Source of the DNA: Candidatus Paraburkholderia kirkii | Lineage (GTDB): Bacteria > Pseudomonadota > Gammaproteobacteria > Burkholderiales > Burkholderiaceae | Reading direction: 5' to 3' | Length of the DNA stretch: 64,000 nucleotides | NCBI GenBank assembly: GCA_001189345.1 | Contig: LFKV01000015.1 | Span: 1 to 64,000, forward strand | Shown here: piece by piece, positions 29,052 through 39,488 of the stretch | How positions within the stretch are numbered: position 1 is the first letter of the stretch | Layout of the letters: the number at the start of each line of letters is the position of its first letter | Program-made: the position numbers and the translations under genes | Notes under the pieces: model-generated | Seen by the model: only the letters and a program-made list of their open reading frames with translations | Database searches by the model: none | What the model was told of the DNA's origin: nothing

Positions 29052-31139
29052 GGCAGTGGACTATTCGATTCGCGACGGCGTCGCCGTCATCACGCTCGAC
29101 AATCCGCCCGTTAACGGGCTTGGACATTCGACGCGCCTCGGCATCGTCGAGGGCATCGAGCGCGCGAACGACGACGCGAACGTGCGCGCCATCGTCCTCA
29201 TCGGCGCGGGCAAGGCATTTTCCGGCGGCGCGGACATCACCGAATTCAACACGCCGAAGGCCACGCAGGAGCCGACGCTCATGACCGCGATCAAGGCCGT
29301 CGAGGGTAGCGCGAAGCCCGTGGTCGCGGCGATTCACACGGTCGCGATGGGCGGCGGCCTCGAGCTCGCGCTCGGCGCGCATTACTGTATCGCCGCGCCC
29401 GGTGCGCAGATCGCGCTGCCGGAAGTGAAGCTCGGCCTGCTGCCCGGCGCGGGCGGCACGCAGCGTCTGCCGCGCGCGGTCGGCCTCGAGACGGCGTTGA
29501 ACATGATCGTCTCGGGCACCCCTGTTCCGTCCGAGAAGCTCGCGCAGACCCCGCTTTTCGACGAGCTGGCCGATGGTGATCTGGTCGACGCCGCCGTGTC
29601 CTTCGCGAAGCAGGCCGCGGACCGGGGCGGCCCGTATCCGAAGGTGCGCGATCGCAGGATCGAGCATCCGAACGCCGAGGGCTTCATTCAGTTCGCGCGG
29701 AACAGCGTTGCCGCCGCGGCGAAGCACTTTCCGGTGCCACACAAGTGCATCGACGCAATCGAAAAGGCGTGAAGGAAGGTTTCGAGCGCGGCCTCGCGTT
29801 CGAGCGCGAGTGCTTTCTCGCGCTCGTGCAGACACCCGAGAGCCGCGCATTGCGGCACGCGTTCTTCGGCGAGCGCGCGGCGGGCAAGATCGCCGACGTG
29901 CCGTCGAACAAGCCCGTCAGAAAGATCGAGCGCATCGGCGTGGTCGGCGCGGGCACGATGGGCGGCGGTATCGCGATGAACTTCCTCAACGCGGACATGT
30001 CCGTCGTGCTGCTCGAAACGAAGCAGGATGCGCTCGATCGTGGCCTCGCCACGATCCGGCGCAATTACAATTACGAAGCGCAGGTCGGGAAAGGCAAGCT
30101 CATGCAGGAGAAGGTCGAGGAGCGCATGGCGCTGATCCGGCCGACGCTGTCCTTCGGCGATCTGGCGCAAGCGAACCTCATCATCGAAGCCGTCTTCGAG
30201 GAACTGAGCGTGAAGGAACAGGTGTTCCGTCAGCTCGACGAAATCGCGAAGCCCGGCGCGATCCTCGCATCGAACGCGTCGATGCTCGATCTGAACAAGA
30301 TCGCATCGTTCACGAAGCGTCCCGGCGACGTGATCAGCATGCACTTTTTCAGCCCCGCGAACGTGATGAAGCTGCTCGAAGTTGTGCGTGGCGAGCAGAC
30401 CGGCAAGGACGTGCTTGCGACCATCATGCAGCTCGCGAAGAAGATCAAAAAGACGGCCGTGGTGTCCGGCGTGTGCGACGGCTTCATCGGCAATCGCATG
30501 ATCGAGCAGTACATCCGTCAGGCGCTCTTCATGCTGGAAGAAGGGGTGCTGCCCGCGCAGATCGATCGCGCGATCGAAAAGTTCGGCTTCGCGATGGGAC
30601 CTTTCCGCATGAGCGATCTCGCGGGCAACGACATCGGCTGGGCGATCCGCAAGCGCCGCTATCGCGAGCAGCCGGATCTGCGCTATTCGCGCGTAGCCGA
30701 TCGTCTGTGCGAGATGGGCCGCTTCGGACAGAAGACCGGCGCGGACTGGTACGACTATCAGCCGGGCAAGCGCGATGCGGCGCCGTCGAAGCGGGTCGAC
30801 GACATGATCGTCGCGTATTCGGCGGAGCAGGGCATCTCGCGGCGCAGGATCGGCGATAAGGAAATCGTCGAGCGTCTCGTGCTCTCGCTCGTGAACGAAG
30901 GCGCGAAGATTCTCGAAGAGGGCGTGGCGACGAAGGCGTCGGACATCGACATGGTCTATCTGACGGGTTACGGCTTTCCGCTCTGGCGCGGTGGCCCGAT
31001 GCTCTACGCGGACACCATCGGCCTCTACAACGTGGAACGGGCGATGCGCAAGTACGCGAAGCAGCCCAACGGCTGCGCATGGCAGCCGGCCGCGCGCGTG
31101 AGGGAGCTCGCGGCATCCGATGGGCGCTTCAACGTCTGA
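29050..31139 (+). pseudogene. Enoyl-CoA hydratase/3-hydroxyacyl-CoA dehydrogenase fusion, one frameshift
   Basis: N-terminal crotonase domain from ATG 29050 (VVAAIHTVAMGGGLELALGA; PEVKLGLLPGAGGTQRLPRA) runs to a premature TGA at 29772. The dehydrogenase half continues in the next frame: IERIGVVGAGTMGGGIAMNF (NAD-binding), VISMHFFSPANVMKLLEVVR, VCDGFIGNRMIEQYI and DMVYLTGYGFPLWRGGPM. A one-base loss at about 29768 splits a normal FadB/FadJ-like protein of about 696 residues. Such enzymes do steps 2 and 3 of beta-oxidation. Because both domains are otherwise intact, separate translation (a GTG at 29745 is in frame) cannot be excluded. Confidence 0.82.
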
Positions 31140-31147
31140 ACGAGCGA

Positions 31148-31804
31148 ATGAACATGATGAAACCTGTCGAAGACGTATTTCTCGTCGTGGACGTGCAGTA
31201 CGACTTCATGCCGGGCGGGGCGCTTGCCGTCGCGCACGGCGATGAAATCGTGCCGGTCATCAACCGGCTCGCGCGCGCGTTCTCGCATGTCGTGCTGACG
31301 CAGGACTGGCATCCGCGCTCGCACGTGTCGTTCGCGGCGAATCACGCGGGCCTCGCGCCGTTCGAGACGATGACGCTGCCCTACGGCGAGCAGGTGCTGT
31401 GGCCGGTGCATTGCGTGCAGGACACGGACGGCGCGGCGCTGCATCGCGACCTGCATGTTCCGCAGGCGCGGCTCATCGTACGCAAGGGACATCACGCACA
31501 GGTCGACAGCTATTCGGCATTCCTCGAGGCGGATCGCGCGACGCCGACGGGACTCGCCGGCTATCTGCGCGATGTCGGCGCGAAGCGCATCTGGCTCGCC
31601 GGGCTGGCGACCGACTATTGTGTCGCCTGGTCCGCCCTGGATGCGCGCGCGGCGGGCTTCGAAGCGAGCGTGATCGAGGACGCATGCCGCGCGATCGATC
31701 TGAACGGCTCGCTCGACAAGGCATGGCGGGACATGCGGGCCGGGGGCATCGGACGCGTACGCTCCGACGACATATTGAAAGACATCGACAGGGAGACGAC
31801 ATGA
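31148..31804 (+). CDS. pncA: Nicotinamidase-type cysteine hydrolase
   Basis: 218 residues, isochorismatase-like hydrolase fold. Triad residues are visible: Asp in VVDVQYDFMPGGAL, Lys in LIVRKGHHAQVDSYSAF and Cys in GLATDYCVAWSALDARAAG. Metal-site HWHP-like motif QDWHPRSHVSF. These features match nicotinamidases, which convert nicotinamide to nicotinate for NAD salvage. ATG 31148 follows the dehydrogenase stop by 8 bp and its stop overlaps the thiolase start (ATGA), so it was part of the catabolic operon but remains intact. Confidence 0.88.
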   Translation: MNMMKPVEDVFLVVDVQYDFMPGGALAVAHGDEIVPVINRLARAFSHVVLTQDWHPRSHVSFAANHAGLAPFETMTLPYGEQVLWPVHCVQDTDGAALHRDLHVPQARLIVRKGHHAQVDSYSAFLEADRATPTGLAGYLRDVGAKRIWLAGLATDYCVAWSALDARAAGFEASVIEDACRAIDLNGSLDKAWRDMRAGGIGRVRSDDILKDIDRETT

Positions 31805-32976
31805 CTGATGCGGTGATCGTATCGACGGCGCGCACCGCGCTCGCCAGATCGTGGCGCGGCGCGCTGAACCTGACCCACGGCGCGACGCTCGGCGGCCACG
31901 TAACGAAAGCCGTCGTCGAGCGCGCGGGCATCGACCCGGCGCGCGTCGAGGACGTCATCATGGGCTGCGCGAACCCGGAGGGCGCCACGGGCATGAACAT
32001 CGCGCGGCAGATCGCGTTGCGCGCGGGGCTGCCCGTCTCCGTGCCGGGCATGACGGTGAACTGCTTCTGCTCATCGGGCCTGCAGACGATCGCATTGGCC
32101 GCGCAGCGCGTGATGGCGGGCGAAGGCGACGTATTCGTCGCGGGCGGCGTCGAATCGATCTCGTGCGTGTAGAATGAGATGAACCGCCACATGCTGCTGA
32201 CCGAAGGCTGGGCGAGCACAAGCCCGAAATCTACTGGCCGATGCTGCAGACCGCGGAAAACGTCGCGAAGCGCTACGAGATCTCGAAGCAGCGGCAGGAC
32301 GAATACGGCGTGCGTTCCCAGCAGCGCGCGGCGGCGGCGCAGACGGCCGGCAGGTTCGACGATGAAATCGTGCCGATCACCGTGCTCGCGGGCGTCGCCG
32401 ACCAGGCGACGGGCCGCCTGTCCACCAGGGAAATGACGCTCGCGGCCGACGAAGGCATCCGTCCCGGCACGACGCTCGAAGGCGTCCCAGCATTCGCACG
32501 GCGCTGCCGGGCGGCGTCATCACGGCGGGCAACGCGAGTCAGTTCTCCGATGGCGCGTCGGCATGCGTCGTGATGAACGCGACGCTCGCCGAGAAGGCGG
32601 GCCTGGCGCCGCTCGGCGTCTTCCGCGGCTTCGCGGTCGCGGGCTGCGAGCCGGACGAAATGGGCATCGGCCCGGTGTTCGCCGGGCCCAGGCTTCTGAA
32701 GCGCGCGGGCTTGTCCGTCGACGATATCGATCTGTGGGAGCTGAACGAGCCGTGCGCCGTGCAGGTGCTCTATTGCCGCGACAGGCTGGGCATTCCCGAC
32801 GAGCGTCTCAACGTGAACGGCGGCGCGATCGCGGTCGGACATCCGTACGGCGTGTCGGGCGCGCGCCTGACGGGCCATGCGCTCATCGAAGGCAGGCGGC
32901 GCGGCGCGAAGTTCGTCGTGGTGACGATGTGCATCGGCGGCGGGCAGGGCGCCGCGGGGCTCTTCAAATCGTGTGA
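31801..32976 (+). pseudogene. Acetyl-CoA acetyltransferase (thiolase), nonsense and frameshifts
   Basis: MTDAVIVSTARTALARSWRG to VNCFCSSGLQTIALAAQRVM (active-site Cys) is intact, then TAG at 32170-32172 after FVAGGVESISCV. Frame changes follow near 32225 and near 32490. The C-terminal part reads [60 protein letters not shown] and [16 protein letters not shown] with both catalytic motifs, and one base is lost just before the natural TGA at 32976. At least four lesions. Thiolases close the beta-oxidation cycle; this fits the neighbouring broken hydratase/dehydrogenase. Confidence 0.92.
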
Positions 32977-33047
32977 CGGATCTCGAAACTCGCGGCGTGC
33001 GGCGATTTTTGCTGCGCTTCAGGTCTCGATCGATCACAGGAGTCGCC

Positions 33048-33350
33048 GTGCTACGTCACATCGTCATGTGGAAGCTGAAGGAAAGCGCCGAGGGCGCGAA
33101 CCGCGCCGAAAACGCGCAGAAGCTGAAAGCCAAGCTCGAAACCTGCCGCAGCATCGTGAAGGGCCAGGGACATTTCGAGGTCGGCACCGCGCAGCCGGGC
33201 TTCGAGTGCACGTACGACGTCGTGCTCGTCTCCGATTTCGACGACCGTGCCGCGCTCGAGGCCTATCAGGTCCATCCGAAGCATCTCGCGCTGAAGGACT
33301 TCGTCGCGGCGATCCGCGAGGACCGTCAGTGCGTGGACTACGAAGTGTGA
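33048..33350 (+). CDS. Dabb-domain (stress-responsive alpha/beta-barrel) protein
   Basis: 100 residues. [20 protein letters not shown] and [20 protein letters not shown] are typical of the Dabb ferredoxin-like fold. Function is not established for most members. GTG 33048 follows an aggag site by 6 nt, which decides the start; a longer frame begins inside the thiolase remnant. Intact in the middle of a dead cluster. Confidence 0.85.
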   Translation: MLRHIVMWKLKESAEGANRAENAQKLKAKLETCRSIVKGQGHFEVGTAQPGFECTYDVVLVSDFDDRAALEAYQVHPKHLALKDFVAAIREDRQCVDYEV

Positions 33351-33355
33351 GCGCG

Positions 33356-33838
33356 ATGTCTGCATCCGGCACATCGGCAAGCGGCGTTGCCATCGAAAGC
33401 CCATTCATCGACACGCTCGGCGTGCGGCTCGTCAAGGCCGCCGACGGCGAAAGCGAAGTGCACATGCCGCTTTAGGAAGCGCACATGAACACCTGGGGCA
33501 TCGCGCACGGCGGCGTCACGATGACGCTGCTCGACGCCGCGCTCGCGCTCGCGGCGCGCAGCGTCGCGGGCGACGGCATCGGCGTCGTTACGTCGAGATG
33601 AAGGTGAACTTCATGCAGCCCGGGCGCGGCGAACTGCGCGGCTACCTACGGCCGCGTGCTGCATCGCTCGACCACGATGGCGTATTGCGAAGGCGAGATT
33701 CGCGACAGCGAAGGCTATTTCGTCGCCAAGGCACTCGGCACGTTCAAGTATATGAAGCGGCTCGCGGTCGGGCGCGACATCGTCCGCCAGAAGATGCGCT
33801 CCGATCCCGAGGCGACGCCCGGACCGAGCGACGCCTGA
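33356..33838 (+). pseudogene. PaaI-type hotdog thioesterase, nonsense and two frameshifts
   Basis: ATG 33356: [30 protein letters not shown], then TAG 33473-33475, then HMNTWGIAHGGVTMTLLDAA (hotdog active-site helix with HGG), a frame change near 33590 to VEMKVNFMQPGRGELR, and another near 33645 to GRVLHRSTTMAYCEGEIRDS, EGYFVAKALGTFKYMK. PaaI-like enzymes hydrolyse acyl-CoA thioesters. Three clear lesions. Confidence 0.88.
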
Positions 33839-33865
33839 TACGCCTTCATCCCGAGGAGAATTCGC

Positions 33866-34862
33866 ATGGCAGACGCACAGAATCGCCAGATCCTGCTCGT
33901 CTCGCGCCCGCATGGCGAGGCGACGGTGTCGAACTTCAGGTTCGTCGAGACGCCGCTCGCGCCGTTGCGCGACGGCGAGGTGCGCGTACGCAATCACTAT
34001 CTATCGCTCGACCCGTACATGCGCGGACGCATGGACGACGCCAAGTCTTACGCCGCGCCGCAGCCGCTGAACGAGGTGATGATCGGCGGCACGGCGGGTG
34101 TCGTGATTGAGTCGCGCAATCCGGCGTTCGAGCCCGGCGACAGCGTCGTGGGCACGTTCGGCTGGCAGGAATACGGCACTTCCGACGGCCGCGGCCTGAA
34201 CAAGGTCGACACTTCGCGCGTGCCGCTTTCCGCGTATCTCGGCGCGGTCGGCATGCCGGGCGTGACGGCGTGGTATGGCCTGCATCATCGAACCGAAGGC
34301 CGGCGAGACGGTGGCCGTGTCGGCGGCGAGCGGCGCGGTGGGCACGTCGTCGGTCAGCTCGCGAAGGCGGCGGGATGCCGCGTCGTGGGCATCGCGGGCG
34401 GCGAGCAGAAGTGCCGCTATGTCGTCGACACGCTCGGCTTCGATGCGTTGCGTCGATTACAAGGCGGGCAGGCTGCATGACGACCTGAAGGCCGCGACGC
34501 CCGGTGGCGTCGACGGCTACTTCGAGAACGTCGGCGGCGAAGTGCTCAATGCCGTGCTCGCGCGCATGAACGCATTCGGGCGCGTCGCGGTGTGCGGGAT
34601 GATCTCCGGCTACGACGGCAAGCCTCTGCCGATGGAGCAGCCGAGACTCATCCTGACGCAGCGGCTCAAGTTGCAGGGCTTCATCGTCACCGAGCATCCG
34701 GATGTCTGGCCGCGGGCGCTGGCGGAGCTCGGCGAGCGCGTCGCGGCGAAGAAGCTGCATTTCCGCGAAAGCATCGCGCAGGGGCTCGAAAACGCGCCCG
34801 AGGCGTTTCTCGGCCCGTTGCGCGGAAAGAACTTCGGCAAGCAGCTCGTGAAGCTCGTCTAG
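33866..34862 (+). pseudogene. NADP-dependent medium-chain oxidoreductase (CurA/LTB4DH type), frameshifts
   Basis: ATG 33866: QILLVSRPHGEATVSNFRFV, VRVRNHYLSLDPYMRGRMDD, AYLGAVGMPGVTAWYGL are intact. The frame then changes near 34280 (IEPKAGETVAVSAASGAVG), near 34335 and near 34440, ending with VDYKAGRLHDDLKAATPGGV, DGYFENVGGEVLNAVLARMN and PEAFLGPLRGKNFGKQLVKL. Family members reduce alpha,beta-unsaturated ketones. At least three indels, mostly in the nucleotide-binding region. Confidence 0.88.
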
Positions 34863-34874
34863 CAAGGAACGCAC

Positions 34875-35557
34875 GTGGATCGATTCGAAGGCCGGGTCGC
34901 CGTCATCACCGGCTGGCGCAGGTGGTGCTCGATGCGTTCGGCGGCACGCATCTGCTCTTCAACAACGCGGGCGTCGGCGCGGGCGGCTTCGTCTGGGAGA
35001 ACAGCGCGAACGACTGGCAATGGATCTTCGGCGTGAACGTGATGGACGTGGCCAACGGTCTGCGCGCGTTCGTGCCGATCATGCTGAAGTAGAACGAGCC
35101 GGCGCATATCGTCAACACGGCGTCGGTGGCGGGTTTGCTGGCCGCGCCCGCGATGGGCGTCTACAACGCGTCCAAGCACGCGGTCGTCGCGATGACGGAG
35201 ACGCTCTGTCACGACCTGCGGCTCGCGGGCGCATCGGCGATCGGCGTGTCGCTCCTGTGCCCCGCGTTCGTGCCGACCGGCATCACCGATGCCGAGCGCT
35301 CGCGGCCCGAGGCGCTCGCCAACGACGCGCCCTGTACGGCCTCGCAAAAACTCGCCGCAAGGCAACTGACGAAGGCCGTGGAAAGCGGCAAGCTGATGGC
35401 GCGCGACGTCGCCGAGCTGATCTTCGATGCCGTGCGCGCAGGGCGCTTCTACGTGATCACGCATCCGAACATCATGGCGTCGGTGCAACTGCGGCTCGAC
35501 GACATCGCGCAACTGCGCAATCCGACCGATCCGATGTCGTTGAAACGCCCGCGCTAG
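34875..35557 (+). pseudogene. Short-chain dehydrogenase/reductase, deletion and nonsense
   Basis: GTG 34875 opens VDRFEGRVAVITG and then jumps to QVVLDAFGGTHLLFNNAGVG, so the Gly-rich cofactor loop and following region, roughly 200 bp by comparison with SDRs, are deleted. A TAG at 35090-35092 follows PIMLK. The remaining part has the catalytic Ser region VNTASVAGLLAAPAMGVYNA with Tyr-x3-Lys (YNASK) and a C-terminus to 35557. Non-functional. Confidence 0.88.
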
Positions 35558-35607
35558 CGGCGTGCGCTTCGTGGCATCATTGAGTCCTTTTGACGCTTTT
35601 TCCGCCG

Positions 35608-36551
35608 ATGCCGCTCAACCCGAAGATCGCGCAAATCCTCGAGATGGTCGCGCGTGCCAATCGTCCGCCGTATCACACGCTCACGCCGCAGCAGGCGCGC
35701 GCCGCCTACGCGATGAGCGCGCAGATCCTCGATATCGCGCCGCTGCCGATGTTCAGCGTCGAAGACCTGCGCATCCCGACGCGCGATGGCGAAGCGACCG
35801 GCGTGCGCGTGTATCAGCCCGCCGAGCCGAGCCGAGCTGGGCCCGGCCTTCCGCGGCGCTCCTGTATCTGCACGGCGGCGGTTTCACGGTCGGCAGCGTA
35901 TCGACGCACGACGCGCTGTGCCGCAAGCTCGCGCACGATGCGGGCTGCGCGGTCGTATCGGTCGATTATCGGCTGGCGCCCGAGCATCGGTTTCCCGTCG
36001 CGGTGAACGATGCGTTCGATGCGCTGCAATGGCTCGCGCGCGAGGCGCCGACATTCGGCCTCGATCCGGCGTGGCTCGCGGTCGGCGGCGACAGCGCGGG
36101 CGGCACGCTGGCGATCGTGTGCGCGGTGCTCGCGCGCGATGCGGGTATCGACTTGCGGCTGCAGCTGCTGATCTCGGGCACGAGCGCGTGGCAGCAGAGC
36201 GGATCGCACGAGCGGCTGGCAGAAGACTATCTGCTGTCGGGCGAGACGATCCAGTGGTTCTTCGCACAGTATCTGCGCGACGACCGCGACGACTGGCGTT
36301 TCGCACCGCTCGATGCGGCGAACGGCGTGCCGGACTTCGAGGGCGTCGCGCCGGCGTGGATCGCGGCGGCGGATCACGATCCGCTTTATGACGAGGACAT
36401 CGCGTTTGCCGAAAGGCTCCGGCAGGCGGGCGTGCCTGTCATGTTCGTGCGCTATGAAGGCATGATCCACGAGTTCTTCAAGATGGGCGGGTTCTTGCCG
36501 GAAGTGGCCGAGGCGGATGCGGTGAGGGCGCTGCGCGGGGCGTTGGAGTGA
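35608..36551 (+). pseudogene. HSL-family alpha/beta hydrolase, 5-bp slippage frameshift
   Basis: ATG 35608: MPLNPKIAQILEMVARANRP to EATGVRVYQPAEPS, then the frame shifts at about 35826-35840, where cgagc is repeated three times; removing one unit restores AEPSWARPSAALLYLHGGGF. The rest is a normal hormone-sensitive-lipase-like esterase: oxyanion HGGGF, nucleophile GGDSAGGTLA, Asp in AADHDPLYDEDI and His in MIHEFFKMGG. One lesion only. Last gene of the catabolic cluster. Confidence 0.88.
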
Positions 36552-36556
36552 TGCGC

Positions 36557-37378
36557 TCAGCCTTGGATCTCAAACCCGAACCCACGCTCGAACGCCCCCG
36601 GCCGCACGATGTGATGCGATCCATCATCGTCGCTGCGCTCCTTGATCTCGAGCGATAAGCTGCGCGCACCCGGCGTCACGCGCAGCGCTGTCGTGCTGCG
36701 CGTCCCGTACTCCGGCGTTTCGATGAACGCCGCCGACAGCACACGCTCGCGCTCGATCGAAATGCCCGTCGACGGCAACGACTCGTCATTCGCGGTGCGC
36801 GGATCACGCAGGGTCTCGGTGAGCACGTCGAGCGACGGATGCTCGTCGGCGTGAATCAAGTCGCACAAGGCCTCGCGCTGTGCGACGAGCTTCGGCCACG
36901 GCGTGTTCAACAGGCTGTTCGACAAGCCGTGCACGCCCGCTTCGAGCAGCGCGGGCGGTGCATCGGTGCGATTGCCGTACCAGCCGAGTTCGCGGCGCGT
37001 GAAATCCCCGCAAAGCAGATTGAACCCGTTATAGCGATGGCCTTCCTCTGCCACGCGGCCGAGATAATTGAGCGGCGCCACGCGCTCGCCCGCGAGAAAC
37101 GCGCTCACGAGCGTGCCGCGCGTCGGCGCGTTCGGACGCATTTCGCTCGGCGCGCGATAGTTCGTCAGCGCGGCGAAACGCCCGTCGCGCGAGACGCCGA
37201 GCCAGGTTCCGCCGCCGGTCAGGTCGCGGCCAGCAAGGACGCCCGGTGCGTCGTCCCACCAGTGCATCGGCTCGGCGTCGCGGCGAAAGAACTCGTCGCG
37301 GTTGGCCGAGAGCGTCAGCAGCGCGCGGCCGCTGTCCCGCGAAGCCGCGGGCTGCCAGTCGAAGACGATCAGACACAT
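36557..37378 (-). CDS. TANGO2/NRDE-family protein
   Basis: 273 residues with the N-terminal Cys2 and the ANRDEFF motif (residues 25-31) that name the NRDE family, plus TWLGVSRDGRFAALTNYRAP, GFNLLCGDF and GVHGLSNSLLNTPWPK. Members belong to the Ntn-hydrolase-like fold and human TANGO2 is linked to haem and lipid metabolism; the bacterial role is uncertain. Intact. It is convergent with the hydrolase pseudogene, 5 bp apart, and 12 bp downstream of ygfZ. Confidence 0.9.
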   Translation of the reverse strand: MCLIVFDWQPAASRDSGRALLTLSANRDEFFRRDAEPMHWWDDAPGVLAGRDLTGGGTWLGVSRDGRFAALTNYRAPSEMRPNAPTRGTLVSAFLAGERVAPLNYLGRVAEEGHRYNGFNLLCGDFTRRELGWYGNRTDAPPALLEAGVHGLSNSLLNTPWPKLVAQREALCDLIHADEHPSLDVLTETLRDPRTANDESLPSTGISIERERVLSAAFIETPEYGTRSTTALRVTPGARSLSLEIKERSDDDGSHHIVRPGAFERGFGFEIQG

Positions 37379-37390
37379 ACGGGCGAGTAC

Positions 37391-38377
37391 TCAGGCGTCA
37401 GCGGGAAAGGCGTAGGGCAGCGGCGCGAACGCGAGCGTCGGGCCATCGGCGGAACCGGCATGCACCGAGCCGTTGCCAAGCGCCGCGAGCTTGATCTCCA
37501 CGAGGCAATCCACGCCGCCGCCTTCCGCGGGCGCCGCGTTGACGACGAGCCCGCACGGCTGGCCGGGATCGTCGGAATGAAACAGCTCGGCGCCGGGCGT
37601 CGCGGTCTCCACGTGCGCGAGCGCCGTGCGCCGCTTGATCGTGCCGCGATACTGACTGCGCGCGACCACCTCCTGACCGGGATAGCAGCCCTTTTTGAAG
37701 TTCACGCCGCCCAGGACGTCGAAGTTCACCATCTGCGGGACGAACTGCTCGACCGTCGCGTGCGTGATGCGCGGCTCGCCCGCGTGGATGTCGAGCCAGT
37801 CCCACATCTGCTCGGGCACGCGCTTTAGCTTCTCGTCGAGCTTTGCGAGCCGCGCCTCGATCTGCGCCTGCGGCCCGACCCACAGGAAGCGCGGACGATG
37901 CGCCGCGTCCGGCACGCGGATCAGCGCGCCGCGCGGACCTTCCACCTTCACGTGCACGCCGTCGGGCAGCGCATCGAAGATGCCGGAGAGCGCCCCGCGC
38001 ACGTCGCCCGCGAAGCCGACCGCGGCCACTTCCGGCGTCGCGTCGGTGAGCTTAGCTTTCGAGCGCAGCACGAACATCGACAGGCGTTTCTGCACGGCGG
38101 CCTGCACGTTCCGCGCGATCAGCAGACGCACGGCATCGGGCGTGCGCCACATCAGGAACGAGCCGAGCAGGCGTCCCTTGGGCGAGCAGTAGCCCGCGAG
38201 ACGCGCGGTCGAGGCGTCGAGATGCTGCACGTCGTTCGTGATCTGGCCGTGCAGGAAGGAGGCGGCGTCCTCTCCTTTGACGTCGATGACGCCGAACTGG
38301 GTCAGCGGCATATAGGCGCCGGCGATCTTGACGGCGTTGAAATCGGCGGGGGCGAGGGGAGTGGTCTGGGAATTCAT
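37391..38377 (-). CDS. ygfZ: Folate-binding Fe-S assembly protein YgfZ
   Basis: 328 residues. GcvT-like folate-binding protein that helps maintain certain Fe-S enzymes such as MiaB. The signature KGCYPGQEVVARSQYRG is present with its conserved Cys. N-terminal VIDVKGEDAASFLHGQITND is typical. ATG 38377; mltG is divergent, 91 bp away. Intact. Confidence 0.93.
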   Translation of the reverse strand: MNSQTTPLAPADFNAVKIAGAYMPLTQFGVIDVKGEDAASFLHGQITNDVQHLDASTARLAGYCSPKGRLLGSFLMWRTPDAVRLLIARNVQAAVQKRLSMFVLRSKAKLTDATPEVAAVGFAGDVRGALSGIFDALPDGVHVKVEGPRGALIRVPDAAHRPRFLWVGPQAQIEARLAKLDEKLKRVPEQMWDWLDIHAGEPRITHATVEQFVPQMVNFDVLGGVNFKKGCYPGQEVVARSQYRGTIKRRTALAHVETATPGAELFHSDDPGQPCGLVVNAAPAEGGGVDCLVEIKLAALGNGSVHAGSADGPTLAFAPLPYAFPADA

Positions 38378-38468
38378 GAGTTAGGCAGCTGTCAATCCTA
38401 TCGTTCGACGGGTCACGAATGCGGCTCCGGCGCAGGCGGCAAGTTATTATATTGGTCTTATCTCAAGC

Positions 38469-39488
38469 GTGTTCCGCATGTCCCTTTCCAAGAAAGGCAT
38501 CGTGGCGGTCGTGCTCGCCGCGGTGCTCGCGGCGGCCGTCGCGGGCGGCGTCTGGTGGTGGGCCAACCGCCCGATGGCGCTTCCGACGCCCGAACTCGAC
38601 GTCACCATCAAGCCCCACAGCAGCCTGCGCAGCGTGAGCGCCCAGTTGAATCGCGGCGGCGTGCCCGTCGAGCCGGAGCTTTTCGTGCTGATGACGCGCG
38701 TGCTCGGCCTGTCCGCGCAGCTGAAATCCGGCAACTACGCGTTCAAGACCGGCATCACGCCTTACGAAGTGCTTCAGAAAATCGCGCGCGGCGACGTGAA
38801 CGAATATGTCGCGACCGTCATCGAAGGCTGGACGCTGCAGAAGATGCGCGGCGAGCTGGACGGCAATCCCGCGCTCAGGCACGACACGGCGGGCATGAGC
38901 GACACGGACCTGCTGCGGGCGATCGGTGCGGCCGAGGTGGACAAGACCTCGGCCGAAGGCCTGTTCTTCCCCGACACTTATCTCTTCGACAAGGGCACGA
39001 GCGATCTTGCCGTCTACAAGCGCGCATACCGGCTGATGCAGGCGCGCCTCACCGAGGCGTGGAACACGCGGGAGCAGAACCTGCCTTACAAGACGCCTTA
39101 CGAGGCGCTCATCATGGCGTCGATCGTCGAGAAGGAGACCGGGCGCGCGCAGGACCGGCCGCTCGTCGCGGCGGTGTTCGCGAACCGGTTGCGCGTCGGC
39201 ATGCCGCTGCAGACGGACCCGAGCGTGATCTACGGCCTCGGTCCGGCCTACGGCGGGAAGCTCAAGAAAAAAGATCTGCAGACGGACACTCCGTTCAATA
39301 CCTACACGCGCATGGGTCTGCCGCCGACTCCGATCGCGCTGCCCGGCGTGGCCGCGCTTACCGCCACGCTCAACCCCGCCGCGAGCAACGCCCTGTACTT
39401 CGTGTCTCGCGGCGACGGCAGCAGCATCTTTTCCGACAATCTGGGCGACCACAACAAGGCCGTCGACAAATACATCCAGGGTCAATGA
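38469..39488 (+). CDS. mltG: Endolytic murein transglycosylase
   Basis: 339 residues (GTG 38469; ATG 38478 is the more usual start). One N-terminal membrane helix (about 10-31), a LysM-like part (SSLRSVSAQL, LKSGNYAFKTG) and the YceG/MltG catalytic region with EGLFFPDTYLF, ALIMASIVEKETGRAQDRPL (catalytic Glu near 221-223) and PLQTDPSVIYGLG. It cleaves nascent peptidoglycan and ends glycan strands. Its stop is adjacent to the tmk ATG, and tmk, holB follow as in many bacteria. Confidence 0.95.
   Translation: MFRMSLSKKGIVAVVLAAVLAAAVAGGVWWWANRPMALPTPELDVTIKPHSSLRSVSAQLNRGGVPVEPELFVLMTRVLGLSAQLKSGNYAFKTGITPYEVLQKIARGDVNEYVATVIEGWTLQKMRGELDGNPALRHDTAGMSDTDLLRAIGAAEVDKTSAEGLFFPDTYLFDKGTSDLAVYKRAYRLMQARLTEAWNTREQNLPYKTPYEALIMASIVEKETGRAQDRPLVAAVFANRLRVGMPLQTDPSVIYGLGPAYGGKLKKKDLQTDTPFNTYTRMGLPPTPIALPGVAALTATLNPAASNALYFVSRGDGSSIFSDNLGDHNKAVDKYIQGQ

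Noticed and set aside
29745-31139. Separate 3-hydroxyacyl-CoA dehydrogenase gene
   Set aside because: The two halves match one continuous FadB-like fusion broken by a one-base loss; kept as one pseudogene, though independent translation is possible.
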